NCBI GenBank assembly: GCA_963800475.1
Contig: CAWDAZ010000004.1
Coordinates: forward strand, 620,001 to 684,000
Direction of reading: 5' to 3'
Source of the DNA: Palsa-465 sp963800475
GTDB taxonomy: Bacteria; Actinomycetota; Thermoleophilia; Solirubrobacterales; Solirubrobacteraceae
DNA length: 64,000 nucleotides
Shown here: in pieces, positions 1-7,338 of the stretch
How the letters are laid out: every line of letters begins with the position of its first letter
How positions within the stretch are numbered: the stretch's first letter is position 1
Made by a program: the position numbers and the translations under genes
Notes under the pieces: model-generated
The model's input: only the letters and a program-made list of their open reading frames with translations
What the model was told of the DNA's origin: nothing
Databases searched by the model: none

Positions 1-341
1 AGCCCGAGCGCGAGCCGGCCGTGACGGTCGGCGTCGAACACCACCCCAAGCCCCTGGAGGTCGGCGACCGCGGCCGGCGCCTCCTCGCACAGCACCCGCG
101 CCGCCGACTCGCGAACGGCGCCGCGGCCGGCGACGATCGTGTCTTCTAGATGCAGCCCAGGGCTGTCACCCGGGGCCAACGCAGCGGCCAGTCCGCCCTG
201 TGCCCAGTACGTCGAGGACTCCGCGAGCGCGGTCGCGGAGACCAGCGTCACGCTCGCGCCCTGACGGGCGGCGCACAACGCCGTGTAGAGCCCGGCGGCG
301 CCGGCTCCGACGACGGCAACCTGGGCTTCGAGCGACTCCAA
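1..341 (-). CDS. nadB: L-aspartate oxidase NadB, N-terminal part (cut by window edge)
   Basis: First enzyme of de novo NAD synthesis: FAD-dependent oxidation of L-aspartate to iminoaspartate. The visible ~113 residues begin with the FAD Rossmann motif VVGAGAAGLYTA, then the family signatures SSTYWAQGGLAA (flavin-binding loop) and LHLEDTIVAG. The C-terminal two thirds lie outside the window. I chose the TTG at 341 rather than the in-frame GTG at 359 because a -10 hexamer (TACCGT, 354 to 349 on this strand) sits between them, so a transcript starting about 7 nt downstream would begin at or next to the TTG. It is divergent from the deacetylase gene with only 19 nt between start codons. Identity is confident; the start is inference. 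Confidence 0.88.
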   Translation of the reverse strand, partial: MESLEAQVAVVGAGAAGLYTALCAARQGASVTLVSATALAESSTYWAQGGLAAALAPGDSPGLHLEDTIVAGRGAVRESAARVLCEEAPAAVADLQGLGVVFDADRHGRLALG

Positions 342-360
342 TGTCGGTACGGTACCCACG
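342..360. promoter_or_regulatory. Symmetrical bidirectional leaderless promoter
   Basis: The 11-bp near-palindrome GGTACGGTACC contains overlapping -10 hexamers on both strands: TACGGT at 348-353 on + and TACCGT at 354-349 on -. Each lies 7 nt from a start codon (ATG 361 on +, TTG 341 on -), which is the spacing expected for leaderless transcripts. No clear -35 element or Shine-Dalgarno site is seen on either side. This is inference from sequence only. Confidence 0.6.
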
Positions 361-1380
361 ATGGCGAGCGTGTTCCTCGAGCACCCGAGCTCGCTGGAGC
401 ACGACACCGGCAGCCACCCCGAGCAGGCGGCGCGGATCGGAGCGATCCAGCACGAGCTCGATCGGCGCGGGTGGCTCGGGTGCGAGCGTGTCAGGTCCCC
501 GGCGGTCTCGCGGGAGGTGCTTACGGCCGTGCACGCGGCGTCGTACGTCGACTCGATCGAGGCGCTGTCGGCCCGCGGCGGGGGCGCGATCGACATGGAC
601 ACGGTCGCGAGCGCGGGGTCGTTCGATGCCGCGCTGCACGCCGCCGGAGGCGCGGTGCGGATGGTCGAGATGCTGCTCGGCGGCGAGGCCGAGCGCGCGT
701 TCAGCGTCCACCGGCCGCCGGGCCATCACGCGATTCGTGACCGCGCGATGGGGTTCTGCCTGTTCAACAACGTCGCGGTCGCGGCGCAGTTCGCGCTCGA
801 CAACCTGGGCTTGGACCGGGTGCTGATCGTCGACTGGGACGTCCATCACGGCAACGGCACGAACGACATCTTCCACGCCGCCCGCGAGGTGCTGTTCGTG
901 TCGATTCACCAGTTCCCGCTGTACCCCGGCTCCGGCGCGGCGTCCGACGCCGGCGAGGGAGACGGGGAGGGGTTCACCGTCAACCTGCCCGTCCCACCGG
1001 GCACCGGCGACGTCGATTACCGCTCGCTGATCGACGGCGTGGTTGTGCCGCTGGCGCGCGAGTACCGCCCGCAGCTGTTGCTGATCTCCGCCGGCTTCGA
1101 CGCACACCGCGACGATCCGCTCGCCGACTGCATGGTCACCGACGAGGGGTTCGCGGCGATGACCCACTCGCTCCGCCGGGCCGCGGACGAGCTCGAGGCG
1201 CCGGTCGGCTGCGTGCTCGAAGGCGGCTACGCGCTCGGAGCGCTCGGCCGCTCGGTGGCCGCGACGATGGAGGCGCTCGTCGAGCCGGACGGCGAGCCGG
1301 CGCCCGAGGCCGCAGGACCGCTCGTCGAGGACGCCCGCGCGCGGCTGTCGCGGTGGTGGCCGAGCCTCGCCACGCGCTAG
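361..1380 (+). CDS. Histone deacetylase / acetoin utilization (AcuC-like) family amidohydrolase
   Basis: Zinc-dependent deacetylase fold of 339 residues, the usual length of bacterial class II-like HDAC or acetylpolyamine amidohydrolase proteins. The tandem catalytic histidines are in RPPGHHA (H122-H123). Zinc ligands are in VDWDVHHGNGT (D160, H162) and SAGFDAHRDDP (D247), and the C-terminal glycine motif LEGGYALG is intact, so all catalytic residues are present. The N-terminus (LEHPSSLEHDTGSHPEQ) aligns with the start of the family, supporting ATG 361. The substrate (acetyl-lysine, acetylpolyamine or another amide) cannot be read from sequence. It is divergent from nadB, so a link to NAD metabolism is possible but unproven. 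Confidence 0.9.
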   Translation: MASVFLEHPSSLEHDTGSHPEQAARIGAIQHELDRRGWLGCERVRSPAVSREVLTAVHAASYVDSIEALSARGGGAIDMDTVASAGSFDAALHAAGGAVRMVEMLLGGEAERAFSVHRPPGHHAIRDRAMGFCLFNNVAVAAQFALDNLGLDRVLIVDWDVHHGNGTNDIFHAAREVLFVSIHQFPLYPGSGAASDAGEGDGEGFTVNLPVPPGTGDVDYRSLIDGVVVPLAREYRPQLLLISAGFDAHRDDPLADCMVTDEGFAAMTHSLRRAADELEAPVGCVLEGGYALGALGRSVAATMEALVEPDGEPAPEAAGPLVEDARARLSRWWPSLATR

Positions 1381-1691
1381 CGACCGGCCTGGATCGACAA
1401 GCTGACGAGCGCGATCAGCGCCGCGATCACAACCACGCCGACCACGACCGCAACGACCGCGGCCGGCGCGCGCCAGTCGGGTGGTCGATGCAGGACCGTC
1501 CGGGCGGCGCCGCACTCGACGCACCACTCCTGGTCGGCCTCGAGCGGCGCGCCGCAGGCGGCGCAGCGCACGCGCGAGCCATGGGAGCGGGTCCCCGGCT
1601 CGGGTTCCGGCGCGGCTCGGGGCTCGGGTTCCGGCGCGGCTCGGGGTTCGGGTTCCGGCGCGGCTCGGGGTTCGGGTTCCGGCGCGGTCAC
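1377..1691 (-). CDS. Small zinc-ribbon protein with Pro/Glu repeat and C-terminal membrane segment
   Basis: A 104-residue protein starting at a GTG that overlaps the stop of the upstream zinc-ribbon gene (GTGA junction), so the two are probably translationally coupled. It begins with about four EPEPRAAP repeats (24-bp DNA repeat), then a zinc ribbon of CxxC...CxxC type (CAACG...CVECG), then one hydrophobic helix rich in Val/Ala/Ile near the C-terminus (about residues 78-98). This suggests a tail-anchored protein with its ribbon in the cytoplasm. Its stop overlaps the convergent deacetylase stop in a palindromic CTAG. No function is recognised. Confidence 0.7.
   Translation of the reverse strand: MTAPEPEPRAAPEPEPRAAPEPEPRAAPEPEPGTRSHGSRVRCAACGAPLEADQEWCVECGAARTVLHRPPDWRAPAAVVAVVVGVVVIAALIALVSLSIQAGR
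1597..1687. repeat. 24-bp in-frame tandem repeat, about 4 copies
   Basis: Copies at 1597-1620, 1621-1644, 1645-1668 and a partial at 1669-1687, differing by a C/T change at the third base. On the minus strand each encodes EPEPRAAP. The unit is a multiple of three, so copy-number change would keep frame. Confidence 0.9.
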
Positions 1692-2047
1692 AGCGTCCGG
1701 CCGCACCACGAGCAGTACCTGTCGCCGCTGCCGTAGACGGTCCCGCAGCCCGTGCAGGCGCCGCCGATGCCGGGTTCGCGCAGCTCCATCGCCGCGCCGC
1801 CGCTGTCGTCCAGCGCGTGCTCGAGCGCCCGCAGCTCGCGGTCGGTCTCGGCGGCGGCCTCGACCTTGGCCTTGACCAGGTCGGGGCGCTCGCGGCCGAA
1901 GCGGTGCAGCTCGACGACGAACCCGCCGATGTCGCGGAGCTGAAGCTCGCGCAGGCGGCGCAGATATCGGGCCCGCCGCCGGACCCGGCTTCGTGCCAGC
2001 AGCCCCGGGGACTGGTCCACGTCTGGGGCCCCGTTCATGGAGGGCAT
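1688..2047 (-). CDS. Zinc-ribbon hypothetical protein
   Basis: A 119-residue protein (ATG 2047; a second ATG at 2038 would give 116). The middle is charged and helical (an Arg-rich stretch, then ELRALEHALDD). It ends with a zinc ribbon, CTGCG...CSWCG. No catalytic motif is seen. Its stop overlaps the start of the next zinc-ribbon gene, and it lies 23 nt downstream of the glycosyltransferase stop on the same strand, so the three probably form one operon. A role as a small adaptor or nucleic-acid-binding protein is speculation. Confidence 0.72.
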   Translation of the reverse strand: MPSMNGAPDVDQSPGLLARSRVRRRARYLRRLRELQLRDIGGFVVELHRFGRERPDLVKAKVEAAAETDRELRALEHALDDSGGAAMELREPGIGGACTGCGTVYGSGDRYCSWCGRTL

Positions 2048-2070
2048 CGTACGGGCGCCTGCCGCGGGCA

Positions 2071-2991
2071 TTAGCCCAGCAGTGCGCGCCAGGCGTCCAC
2101 GACCCGCGCCGCCATTGCATCGGTCGAGTAGCGCTCGGCGCGGGCGCGGCCCGCGACGCGCGGGTTCGCCGTGGCCAGGTGCGGCGCCAGCGCTGCCTTC
2201 CACCGCTCGGTGTCGAACGGCCCGCAGTACGCGCCCGTGATCCCGGCGAGCGCCTCCGGCGCGATCCCGACGTCGGTCGCGAGCACCGGCACGTCGCACG
2301 CGAGCGCCTCGAGCACCGCGAGCCCGAAGCCCTCGCGCTCGGAGCTGACGAGCACCGCGTTGGCGGCGTTGACCCACAATGCCACTTCAGTCGGGTCTAC
2401 ATTCTTGAGTGCCAGCAGCTGCGTGTCTCCGGCCACGGCCCGGGCGCGATCGAAGCGCTTCTCGGGGCGGGCGGGGTCGGCGGGGAACAGGAGGTAGGGG
2501 CGGTCGGGGTCGAGGCCGAGGCGGCGCCGCGCCTCGCCGCGCTCGATCGGCGCGAAGCGCTGGATGTCGACCCCCGCGGGGAGCACCGCGGTGCGGCGGC
2601 GGCCGGCCCAGGCCGGGAGCGTGGCCAGCAGCGGCTCGGAGACGGCCGCCACGAGGTCGATCAGCGGCAGCGCGGCGAGGGTGAGCTTGCGGCTGCGAGG
2701 GTGGGCAAGGTCGGTGCCGTGGAGGGTCACCGCGTGGGCCTGCCCGCGTGCCGCGAGCGCGGGCCACGCCGACAGGCCGAAGTGTGCGTGGACGATCTCG
2801 TAGCGGAGCTTGCGCCGGCGCAGCTCGCGGGCCGCGTCGACGTACGCGGCGGCGCCGCCCGGGTCAAACGCGAACAGCTCAATGTCGAGGTCCGGGATCC
2901 GCTGCAGCGCCTCGACCTGGTCACGGACGAAGCTGCCCAGCGCGGGGTGGGCCGGCGACGGGTACATGTTGGTGACGATCAGCGCGCGCAC
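2071..2991 (-). CDS. Group 1 (GT4-type) glycosyltransferase
   Basis: A 306-residue GT-B fold retaining glycosyltransferase, a little short for the family (350-400). The N-terminal domain opens with LIVTNMYPSPAHPALGSFV and contains VHAHFGLSAW. The C-terminal nucleotide-sugar domain has SSEREGFGLAVLEALACDVP with the E-x7-E donor-binding motif. There is no signal peptide or membrane helix, so it probably acts on a membrane-bound acceptor from the cytoplasm. Acceptor and sugar are unknown. It is divergent from murI, separated by a 22-bp repeat array. Confidence 0.85.
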   Translation of the reverse strand: MRALIVTNMYPSPAHPALGSFVRDQVEALQRIPDLDIELFAFDPGGAAAYVDAARELRRRKLRYEIVHAHFGLSAWPALAARGQAHAVTLHGTDLAHPRSRKLTLAALPLIDLVAAVSEPLLATLPAWAGRRRTAVLPAGVDIQRFAPIERGEARRRLGLDPDRPYLLFPADPARPEKRFDRARAVAGDTQLLALKNVDPTEVALWVNAANAVLVSSEREGFGLAVLEALACDVPVLATDVGIAPEALAGITGAYCGPFDTERWKAALAPHLATANPRVAGRARAERYSTDAMAARVVDAWRALLG

Positions 2992-3014
2992 GCGGGCGCC
3001 GAGCGTATCCCGCG

Positions 3015-3124
3015 GGGCCTGCGGCCGAACGATGGCGGGCCTGCGGCCGAACGATGGCGGGCCTGCGGCCGAACGATGGCGGGCCTGCGGCCGAACGATG
3101 GCGGGCCTGCGGCCGAACGATGGC
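3015..3124. repeat. Five perfect tandem copies of a 22-bp unit
   Basis: Units at 3015-3036, 3037-3058, 3059-3080, 3081-3102 and 3103-3124, each gggcctgcggccgaacgatggc up to its last two bases, with no differences I can see. They are intergenic between the glycosyltransferase start and murI. The 22-nt unit is not a multiple of three, so the array is not coding. 22 bp is close to two helical turns, and each unit carries a GCGGCCG core. There are no spacers, so it is not a CRISPR. Confidence 0.95.
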
Positions 3125-3195
3125 GAATTGGTTCAGCTATGCAGAACCGGATCGCCAAAGTTCGTGCCGGGCGGGCCGTTTGGCACCATCACCGC

Positions 3196-4035
3196 ATGGT
3201 CCCGCGCCCCCAGGACCCCGTCGCGGTGTTCGACTCCGGCGTCGGCGGCCTCACCGTGCTCCACGAGCTGTTGGTGTCGCTGCCGACGGAGGACTACCTC
3301 TACCTGGGCGACACGGCGCGGTTTCCGTACGGTGAGCGCAGCCCCGACGAGCTGATCGCGTTCTCGATCGAGATCGCCGGACGGCTCCTGGACGGAGGCG
3401 CAAAGCTGCTCGTGGTGGCCTGCAACGCGGCCAGCTCGGTTGCGATCGGGCCGCTCGAGGCGCAGCTCCGTGAGGCCGGCCGCGACGTCGACGTGATCGG
3501 TGTGGTGGCGCCCGCGACGCAGCTTGCGGTGGCCGGCAGCCACACCGGGCGCATCGGGCTGCTGGCGACGCCCGCGACGGTCGCAAGCGGCTCCTACGAG
3601 CGGGCGGTCGCGGCCGCCGATCCGCATGTGCACCTCGAGAGCGTCGCGTGTCCCGACCTCGCGCCGATCATCCAGAACGGGTCGCCCTTCGACGACGACA
3701 TCGTGGACATGGTGCGGTCCTACTGCGCGCCGCTGCGCGATGCCGATGTGGACACGGTGATCCTCGGCTGCACGCACTACCCGCTGGTGGCGCCGCTGCT
3801 CCAGCGGATCCTCGGACGCGGGGTGGCGCTGGTCAGCTCCGGCACGGGCGTCGCGCGCGGGGCCGAGCGGGCGCTGGCCTCGCGCGGGCTGCTCAACCCG
3901 CAGCCCGGAGAGGGCGCGTATCGCTTCCAGTGCACGGCCGACGTTGAGTCGTTCAAGGCGCTCGGCACGCGTTTCCTACAGATGCCTCTTGGGGAGGTGG
4001 TCCACGTGGACCTGACGGACAAGGTCGCCGTATGA
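3196..4035 (+). CDS. murI: Glutamate racemase MurI
   Basis: Cofactor-independent racemase that makes D-glutamate for peptidoglycan. The length of 279 residues is typical. The N-terminal VFDSGVGGLTVL motif carries the catalytic Asp/Ser (D13, S14). The two catalytic cysteines are C76 in VVACNAAS (the family usually has CNTAS) and C192 in LGCTHYPL. ATG 3196 fits the family N-terminus. It starts a run with rph, rdgB and a CDF transporter through 4-nt overlaps. The upstream region holds the 22-bp array and a short hairpin (GGTTC...GAACC, about 3130-3148), either of which could regulate it. Confidence 0.95.
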   Translation: MVPRPQDPVAVFDSGVGGLTVLHELLVSLPTEDYLYLGDTARFPYGERSPDELIAFSIEIAGRLLDGGAKLLVVACNAASSVAIGPLEAQLREAGRDVDVIGVVAPATQLAVAGSHTGRIGLLATPATVASGSYERAVAAADPHVHLESVACPDLAPIIQNGSPFDDDIVDMVRSYCAPLRDADVDTVILGCTHYPLVAPLLQRILGRGVALVSSGTGVARGAERALASRGLLNPQPGEGAYRFQCTADVESFKALGTRFLQMPLGEVVHVDLTDKVAV

Positions 4036-4769
4036 GCGATCCCACGCGCAGCTATGACCGGGCGCCCGACCAGCTCCGTCCGACCGTGATCGAGCCGGGT
4101 TTCGTGCGCACCGCGACCGGCTCGGCGCTGATCTCGGTCGGCGAGACGCGCGTGATCTGCACCGCCTCGGCCCAAGAGGGCGTGCCCCGCTGGCTGGCGG
4201 GCTCGGGCCGCGGGTGGGTCACGGCCGAGTACGGGATGCTGCCCGCGTCGACCGGCGAGCGCAAACAGCGTGACGTCAGCCGAGGCAGGCCCGACGGACG
4301 CACCGTCGAGATCCAGCGGCTGATCGGACGCTCGCTGCGGGTGGCGGTGGACTTCGAGGCGCTCGGGGAGCGCGCGATCTACGTCGACTGCGACGTGCTT
4401 CAGGCCGACGGCGGGACCAGGTGCGCGGCGATCACCGGCGGAATGGTGGCGCTGCGGCTCGCGTGCGACCGGCTCGTTGCCGAGGGCAAGCTCCAGCGCT
4501 CGCCGCTGATCGAGACGGTCGCGGCGGTTTCATGCGGAATCGTCGACGGGGTGCCGCTGCTGGACCTCGACTACTCCGAGGACTCGACCGCCGAGGTGGA
4601 CGCCAACGTGGTGATGACAGGCGAGGGCGGACTGGTGGAGGTTCAGGCGACCGCGGAGCGCACCCCGCTGTCCCGAGCGCATCTCGACGAGCTGCTCGTG
4701 CTCGCGGCCGGCGGGATCGACGAGCTCCGCGTGCTCCAGGAACAGGCGGTCGCGTCCGCCGCCCGATGA
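4032..4769 (+). CDS. rph: Ribonuclease PH
   Basis: Phosphorolytic 3'-5' exoribonuclease that trims tRNA 3' ends. The length of 245 residues is typical. Key elements are GRGWVTAEYGMLP, the arginine-rich RPDGRTVEIQRLIGRSLR phosphate-binding segment, DCDVLQADGGTR, and the active-site region LDYSEDSTAEVDANVVM. It starts at an ATG overlapping the murI stop (ATGA at 4032-4035). The murI-rph-rdgB order is a common conserved cluster in actinobacteria. Confidence 0.96.
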   Translation: MSDPTRSYDRAPDQLRPTVIEPGFVRTATGSALISVGETRVICTASAQEGVPRWLAGSGRGWVTAEYGMLPASTGERKQRDVSRGRPDGRTVEIQRLIGRSLRVAVDFEALGERAIYVDCDVLQADGGTRCAAITGGMVALRLACDRLVAEGKLQRSPLIETVAAVSCGIVDGVPLLDLDYSEDSTAEVDANVVMTGEGGLVEVQATAERTPLSRAHLDELLVLAAGGIDELRVLQEQAVASAAR

Positions 4770-5359
4770 GTCCCGCCGACGTCTCGTCGCTGGTTCTCGG
4801 GACCCGCAATCCGCACAAGCTGAGAGAGGTCGGGCGGTTGCTGGAGCCCGCCGGGATCTCGGTGGAGCCGCTCCCGGAGTCGGCCACGCTCCCTCCCGAG
4901 GACGGTGAGACGTTCGCCGACAACGCGTTGTCGAAGGCCAGGGCGGTCGCGCGGGCGACCGGCAGGCCGGCGATCGCAGACGACTCCGGGATCGAGGCGG
5001 CGGCGCTGAATGGTGGGCCCGGCGTGCGCTCGGCTCGGTACGCGGGCGAGGGCGCCAGCGACGAGCAGAACCTCGACAAACTGCTGCACGAGGTCCCGCC
5101 GGGAGACGCGGTTCGCTACGTGTGCGCGCTCGCATACGTCGATCCGGCCGGCGGCGAGGAGCGGATCTTCTTCGGCGCCTGCACCGGGCGCCTTGCCGAG
5201 CGGGCCCGGGGCGCCGGCGGGTTCGGGTACGACCCGGCGTTCGTCCCCGACGACTTCGGCGACGGCCGGACGATGGCCGAGCTCGACGAGTCCGAGAAGG
5301 ACTCGATCAGCCACCGTGGCCGGGCGGTGCGGGAGCTGCTCGCGTGGCTTCGGGACTGA
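4766..5359 (+). CDS. rdgB: RdgB/HAM1 non-canonical purine NTP pyrophosphatase
   Basis: House-cleaning enzyme hydrolysing dITP and XTP to monophosphates. The 197 residues are full length. Motifs are LGTRNPHKLREV at the N-terminus, IADDSGIEAAALNGGPGV (metal-binding and substrate loop), RYAGEGA and GFGYDPAFVP, then SHRGRA near the end. It starts at ATG 4766, overlapping the rph stop. Its own 3' end overlaps the CDF transporter start by 16 nt, so the four genes are probably one transcript. Confidence 0.95.
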   Translation: MSPADVSSLVLGTRNPHKLREVGRLLEPAGISVEPLPESATLPPEDGETFADNALSKARAVARATGRPAIADDSGIEAAALNGGPGVRSARYAGEGASDEQNLDKLLHEVPPGDAVRYVCALAYVDPAGGEERIFFGACTGRLAERARGAGGFGYDPAFVPDDFGDGRTMAELDESEKDSISHRGRAVRELLAWLRD

Positions 5360-6381
5360 GCGACCACGGCGCGGATGTAAAGCCCCGCGCGGCGGCCCTG
5401 TCGGTCGTCTCGAACTCGGCGCTGATCCTGCTGAAGGTGATCGCCGGGACCGTCACCGGCTCGGTTGCGATCCTCACCGAGGCGATCCACTCGAGCATCG
5501 ACCTGGTCGCGTCGGTGGTCGCGTTCCTGTCGGTCCGCAAGGCGGGGGAGCCGGCCGACGAGAGCCACCGCTACGGCCACGAGAAGCTCGAGAATCTGTC
5601 GGCCGCGATCGAGGGGATCCTGATCCTGGTCGGCTCGGCGGTGATCGTGTTCGAGGCGATCCGCCGGCTGATCCGCGGCGGCCAACTGCAGATGGTCGGG
5701 CTCGGGATCGTGGTCGTGGCGGTCTCGATCGCAGTCAACCTGGTTGTCTCGACGGTGATCGCGCGCACTGCGCGCGCCACCGACTCGGCCGCGCTCGAGG
5801 GCGACGCGGCGCACCTGCGCACCGACGCGCTCACCTCCACGGGTGTGCTGGTCGCGCTGGTGCTGGTCGAAGTGACCGGCGCGCAGTGGCTCGACCCGGT
5901 GGTGGCGCTGATCGTGGCGGCGTCGATCGTGACCACCGGGGTGCGGCTGCTGCTGCGCTCGACCAGGGTGCTGGTTGACGAGGCGCTGCCTGCCAAAGAG
6001 GTGAATGAGATCAGGCGGACGATCGAGGAGTTCGCGGGGCGCGGGGTGGTCGGCTACCACGAGCTGAGGACCCGGCGCGCGGGGTCGCGCCGGTACGTCG
6101 ACCTGCACGTCCAGTTCCGGCGGGGCACCTCGCTCGAGGACGCGCATCGCACCGCGCACGAGCTCCAGGGATGGATCGCCGCCCGGCTGGAGCGCACCGA
6201 CGTGCTGATCCACCTCGAGCCCGAAGACCGGGTGCGGCCCGGTCAGGCGCTCGGCGGGCCCGCGGACGAGGCGCCGGGCGGGCCCGCGGACGAGGCGCCG
6301 GGCGGGCCCGCGGACGAGGCGCCGGGCGGGCCCGCGGACGAGGCGTTCGGCGGGACCGGGGCCGACGCCCGGAACGCGTAG
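5344..6381 (+). CDS. Cation diffusion facilitator (CDF) family efflux transporter
   Basis: A 345-residue integral membrane proton/metal antiporter with about six membrane helices (residues about 20-205) and a cytoplasmic C-terminal domain. The metal site pairs look like HxxxD in TM2 (HSSID) and HxxxD in TM5 (HLRTD), the combination usually linked with zinc. I chose GTG 5344, which overlaps rdgB, because the first helix needs the residues just after it. The C-terminus carries four GGPADEAP repeats, which are absent from the usual CDF fold and likely a disordered tail. Zinc specificity is inferred from motif only. Confidence 0.9.
   Translation: MASGLSDHGADVKPRAAALSVVSNSALILLKVIAGTVTGSVAILTEAIHSSIDLVASVVAFLSVRKAGEPADESHRYGHEKLENLSAAIEGILILVGSAVIVFEAIRRLIRGGQLQMVGLGIVVVAVSIAVNLVVSTVIARTARATDSAALEGDAAHLRTDALTSTGVLVALVLVEVTGAQWLDPVVALIVAASIVTTGVRLLLRSTRVLVDEALPAKEVNEIRRTIEEFAGRGVVGYHELRTRRAGSRRYVDLHVQFRRGTSLEDAHRTAHELQGWIAARLERTDVLIHLEPEDRVRPGQALGGPADEAPGGPADEAPGGPADEAPGGPADEAFGGTGADARNA
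6253..6348. repeat. 24-bp in-frame tandem repeat, 4 copies, in CDF tail
   Basis: Units at 6253-6276, 6277-6300, 6301-6324 and 6325-6348. The last differs at the end (gcgttc for gcgccg). On + each encodes GGPADEAP. It lies at the 3' end of the transporter gene. Confidence 0.93.
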
Positions 6382-6385
6382 CGCG

Positions 6386-6526
6386 TCAGAACAGGTTGAC
6401 GGCGGCGCAGACGGCTACCGCGAGCGTCACTCCGGCGTAGCCGAAATAGCCCTGAAGGGCCAGCACGAGCACCGCGACCAGCAGAACCACCACGGTCGCG
6501 AGCCAGGGAATGCGAGCCAGGTCCAC
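6386..6526 (-). CDS. 46-residue membrane peptide
   Basis: A short frame starting at GTG 6526, only 4 nt after the stop of the VOC gene, and ending with TGA at 6386. The protein begins MDLARIPWLATVVVLLVAVL and is nearly all hydrophobic, with two likely helices (residues about 7-24 and 28-46) around a GYFGYAG turn. Its codons are GC-rich at third positions and it is tightly spaced with the VOC gene, which supports a real gene. No family is recognised. Confidence 0.5.
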   Translation of the reverse strand: MDLARIPWLATVVVLLVAVLVLALQGYFGYAGVTLAVAVCAAVNLF

Positions 6527-6530
6527 GGGC

Positions 6531-6902
6531 CTATTCTCGCCGCCGGGGCGGCGCTGATGCGATCAGCTCGATCAGGTATCCCGCCGGATCGTGGACATAG
6601 GACCGCGGCGACCCCCAGTGCTGGCGGCGCGCCTGCACCGAATGCCCGGCCGCTGCAAGGCGCTCGAGCGTGCCCGCGTAATCCGCAACGACGATCCCGA
6701 CGTGGCCCGACGACCGCCGTTCGGCGACGGCCCGCTCGTCCACGAACATCAGGTGGACCTGGGTTCCGGCGCGCTCGAGCCACACCGCCCGCCCCGAGAT
6801 CCCAGGCGGCACGGGGACGGCTTCGAAGCCGAGCAGTGCGTAGAACGACACAGATTCATCGAGTTCACCGGGCGCTATCTCCCGCGTTACGTGCTGGATC
6901 AT
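6531..6902 (-). CDS. VOC (glyoxalase/bleomycin resistance-like) family protein
   Basis: A 123-residue single vicinal-oxygen-chelate fold. It begins MIQHVTREIAPGELDESVSF, has VPPGISGRAVWLE in the middle and ends YVHDPAGYLIELI, the usual C-terminal beta strand with its metal-binding Glu. I chose ATG 6902 because the fold begins there; upstream codons give no family-like sequence. Substrate cannot be told. It is followed by the 46-residue membrane peptide, probably in one transcript. Confidence 0.82.
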   Translation of the reverse strand: MIQHVTREIAPGELDESVSFYALLGFEAVPVPPGISGRAVWLERAGTQVHLMFVDERAVAERRSSGHVGIVVADYAGTLERLAAAGHSVQARRQHWGSPRSYVHDPAGYLIELIASAPPRRRE

Positions 6903-7063
6903 GGGCAGGAAATCCGCAAAATGCGAAAAACAGTGAGAAATCGGAGCTCTATGGCTGCCTTGTAGCGGAGAGAATGGGCCCGCGCTGGGACGGAGGGGCA
7001 CCGGGATCGTCCGGAGCCCGTGTTAGCGTCGAGAATTCCTACCACCCACTGAGGAGGGAGCAA

Positions 7064-7336
7064 GTGACGAAGAACGAGTTCGTGGACCAGGTCGCGGACC
7101 GCGCCGACTTGAGCAAAAAGGACGCGGCGGCGGCGGTCGACGCGTTCCTCGAGACGATCGAAGGTGCGCTCACTCGCGGCAGCGAGGTGGCCTTCTCGGG
7201 TTTCGGGAAGTTCAGCGTGTCCCACCGCAGCGCGCGCGAGGGTCGCAACCCCGCGACGGGTGAGCGGATCCACATCGCGGCCTCGCGTGTGCCGAAGTTC
7301 ACGGCGGGCGCCGCGCTCAAGAAGGCGGTCAAGTAG
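7064..7336 (+). CDS. hup: HU-family DNA-binding protein
   Basis: A 90-residue histone-like nucleoid protein, plain HU length without the Lys/Ala-rich tail of mycobacterial HupB. It begins with TKNEFVDQVADRADLSKKDA. The beta-arm region has FSGFGKFSVSHRSAREGRNP and ATGERIHIAASRVPKFTAG. GTG 7064 is preceded by a strong Shine-Dalgarno run GAGGAGGGAG at 7051-7060, one of the few clear ribosome sites here, which fits a highly expressed gene. pyrF follows with a 2-nt gap. Confidence 0.96.
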   Translation: MTKNEFVDQVADRADLSKKDAAAAVDAFLETIEGALTRGSEVAFSGFGKFSVSHRSAREGRNPATGERIHIAASRVPKFTAGAALKKAVK

Positions 7337-7338
7337 CG

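Noticed and set aside
3015..3124. CRISPR array
   Set aside because: Repeats are head-to-tail with no spacers and no cas genes are visible.
1993..3195. Long + strand frame continuing upstream of murI
   Set aside because: It crosses the glycosyltransferase antisense and the 22-bp array; no conserved motif before residue 1 of MurI.
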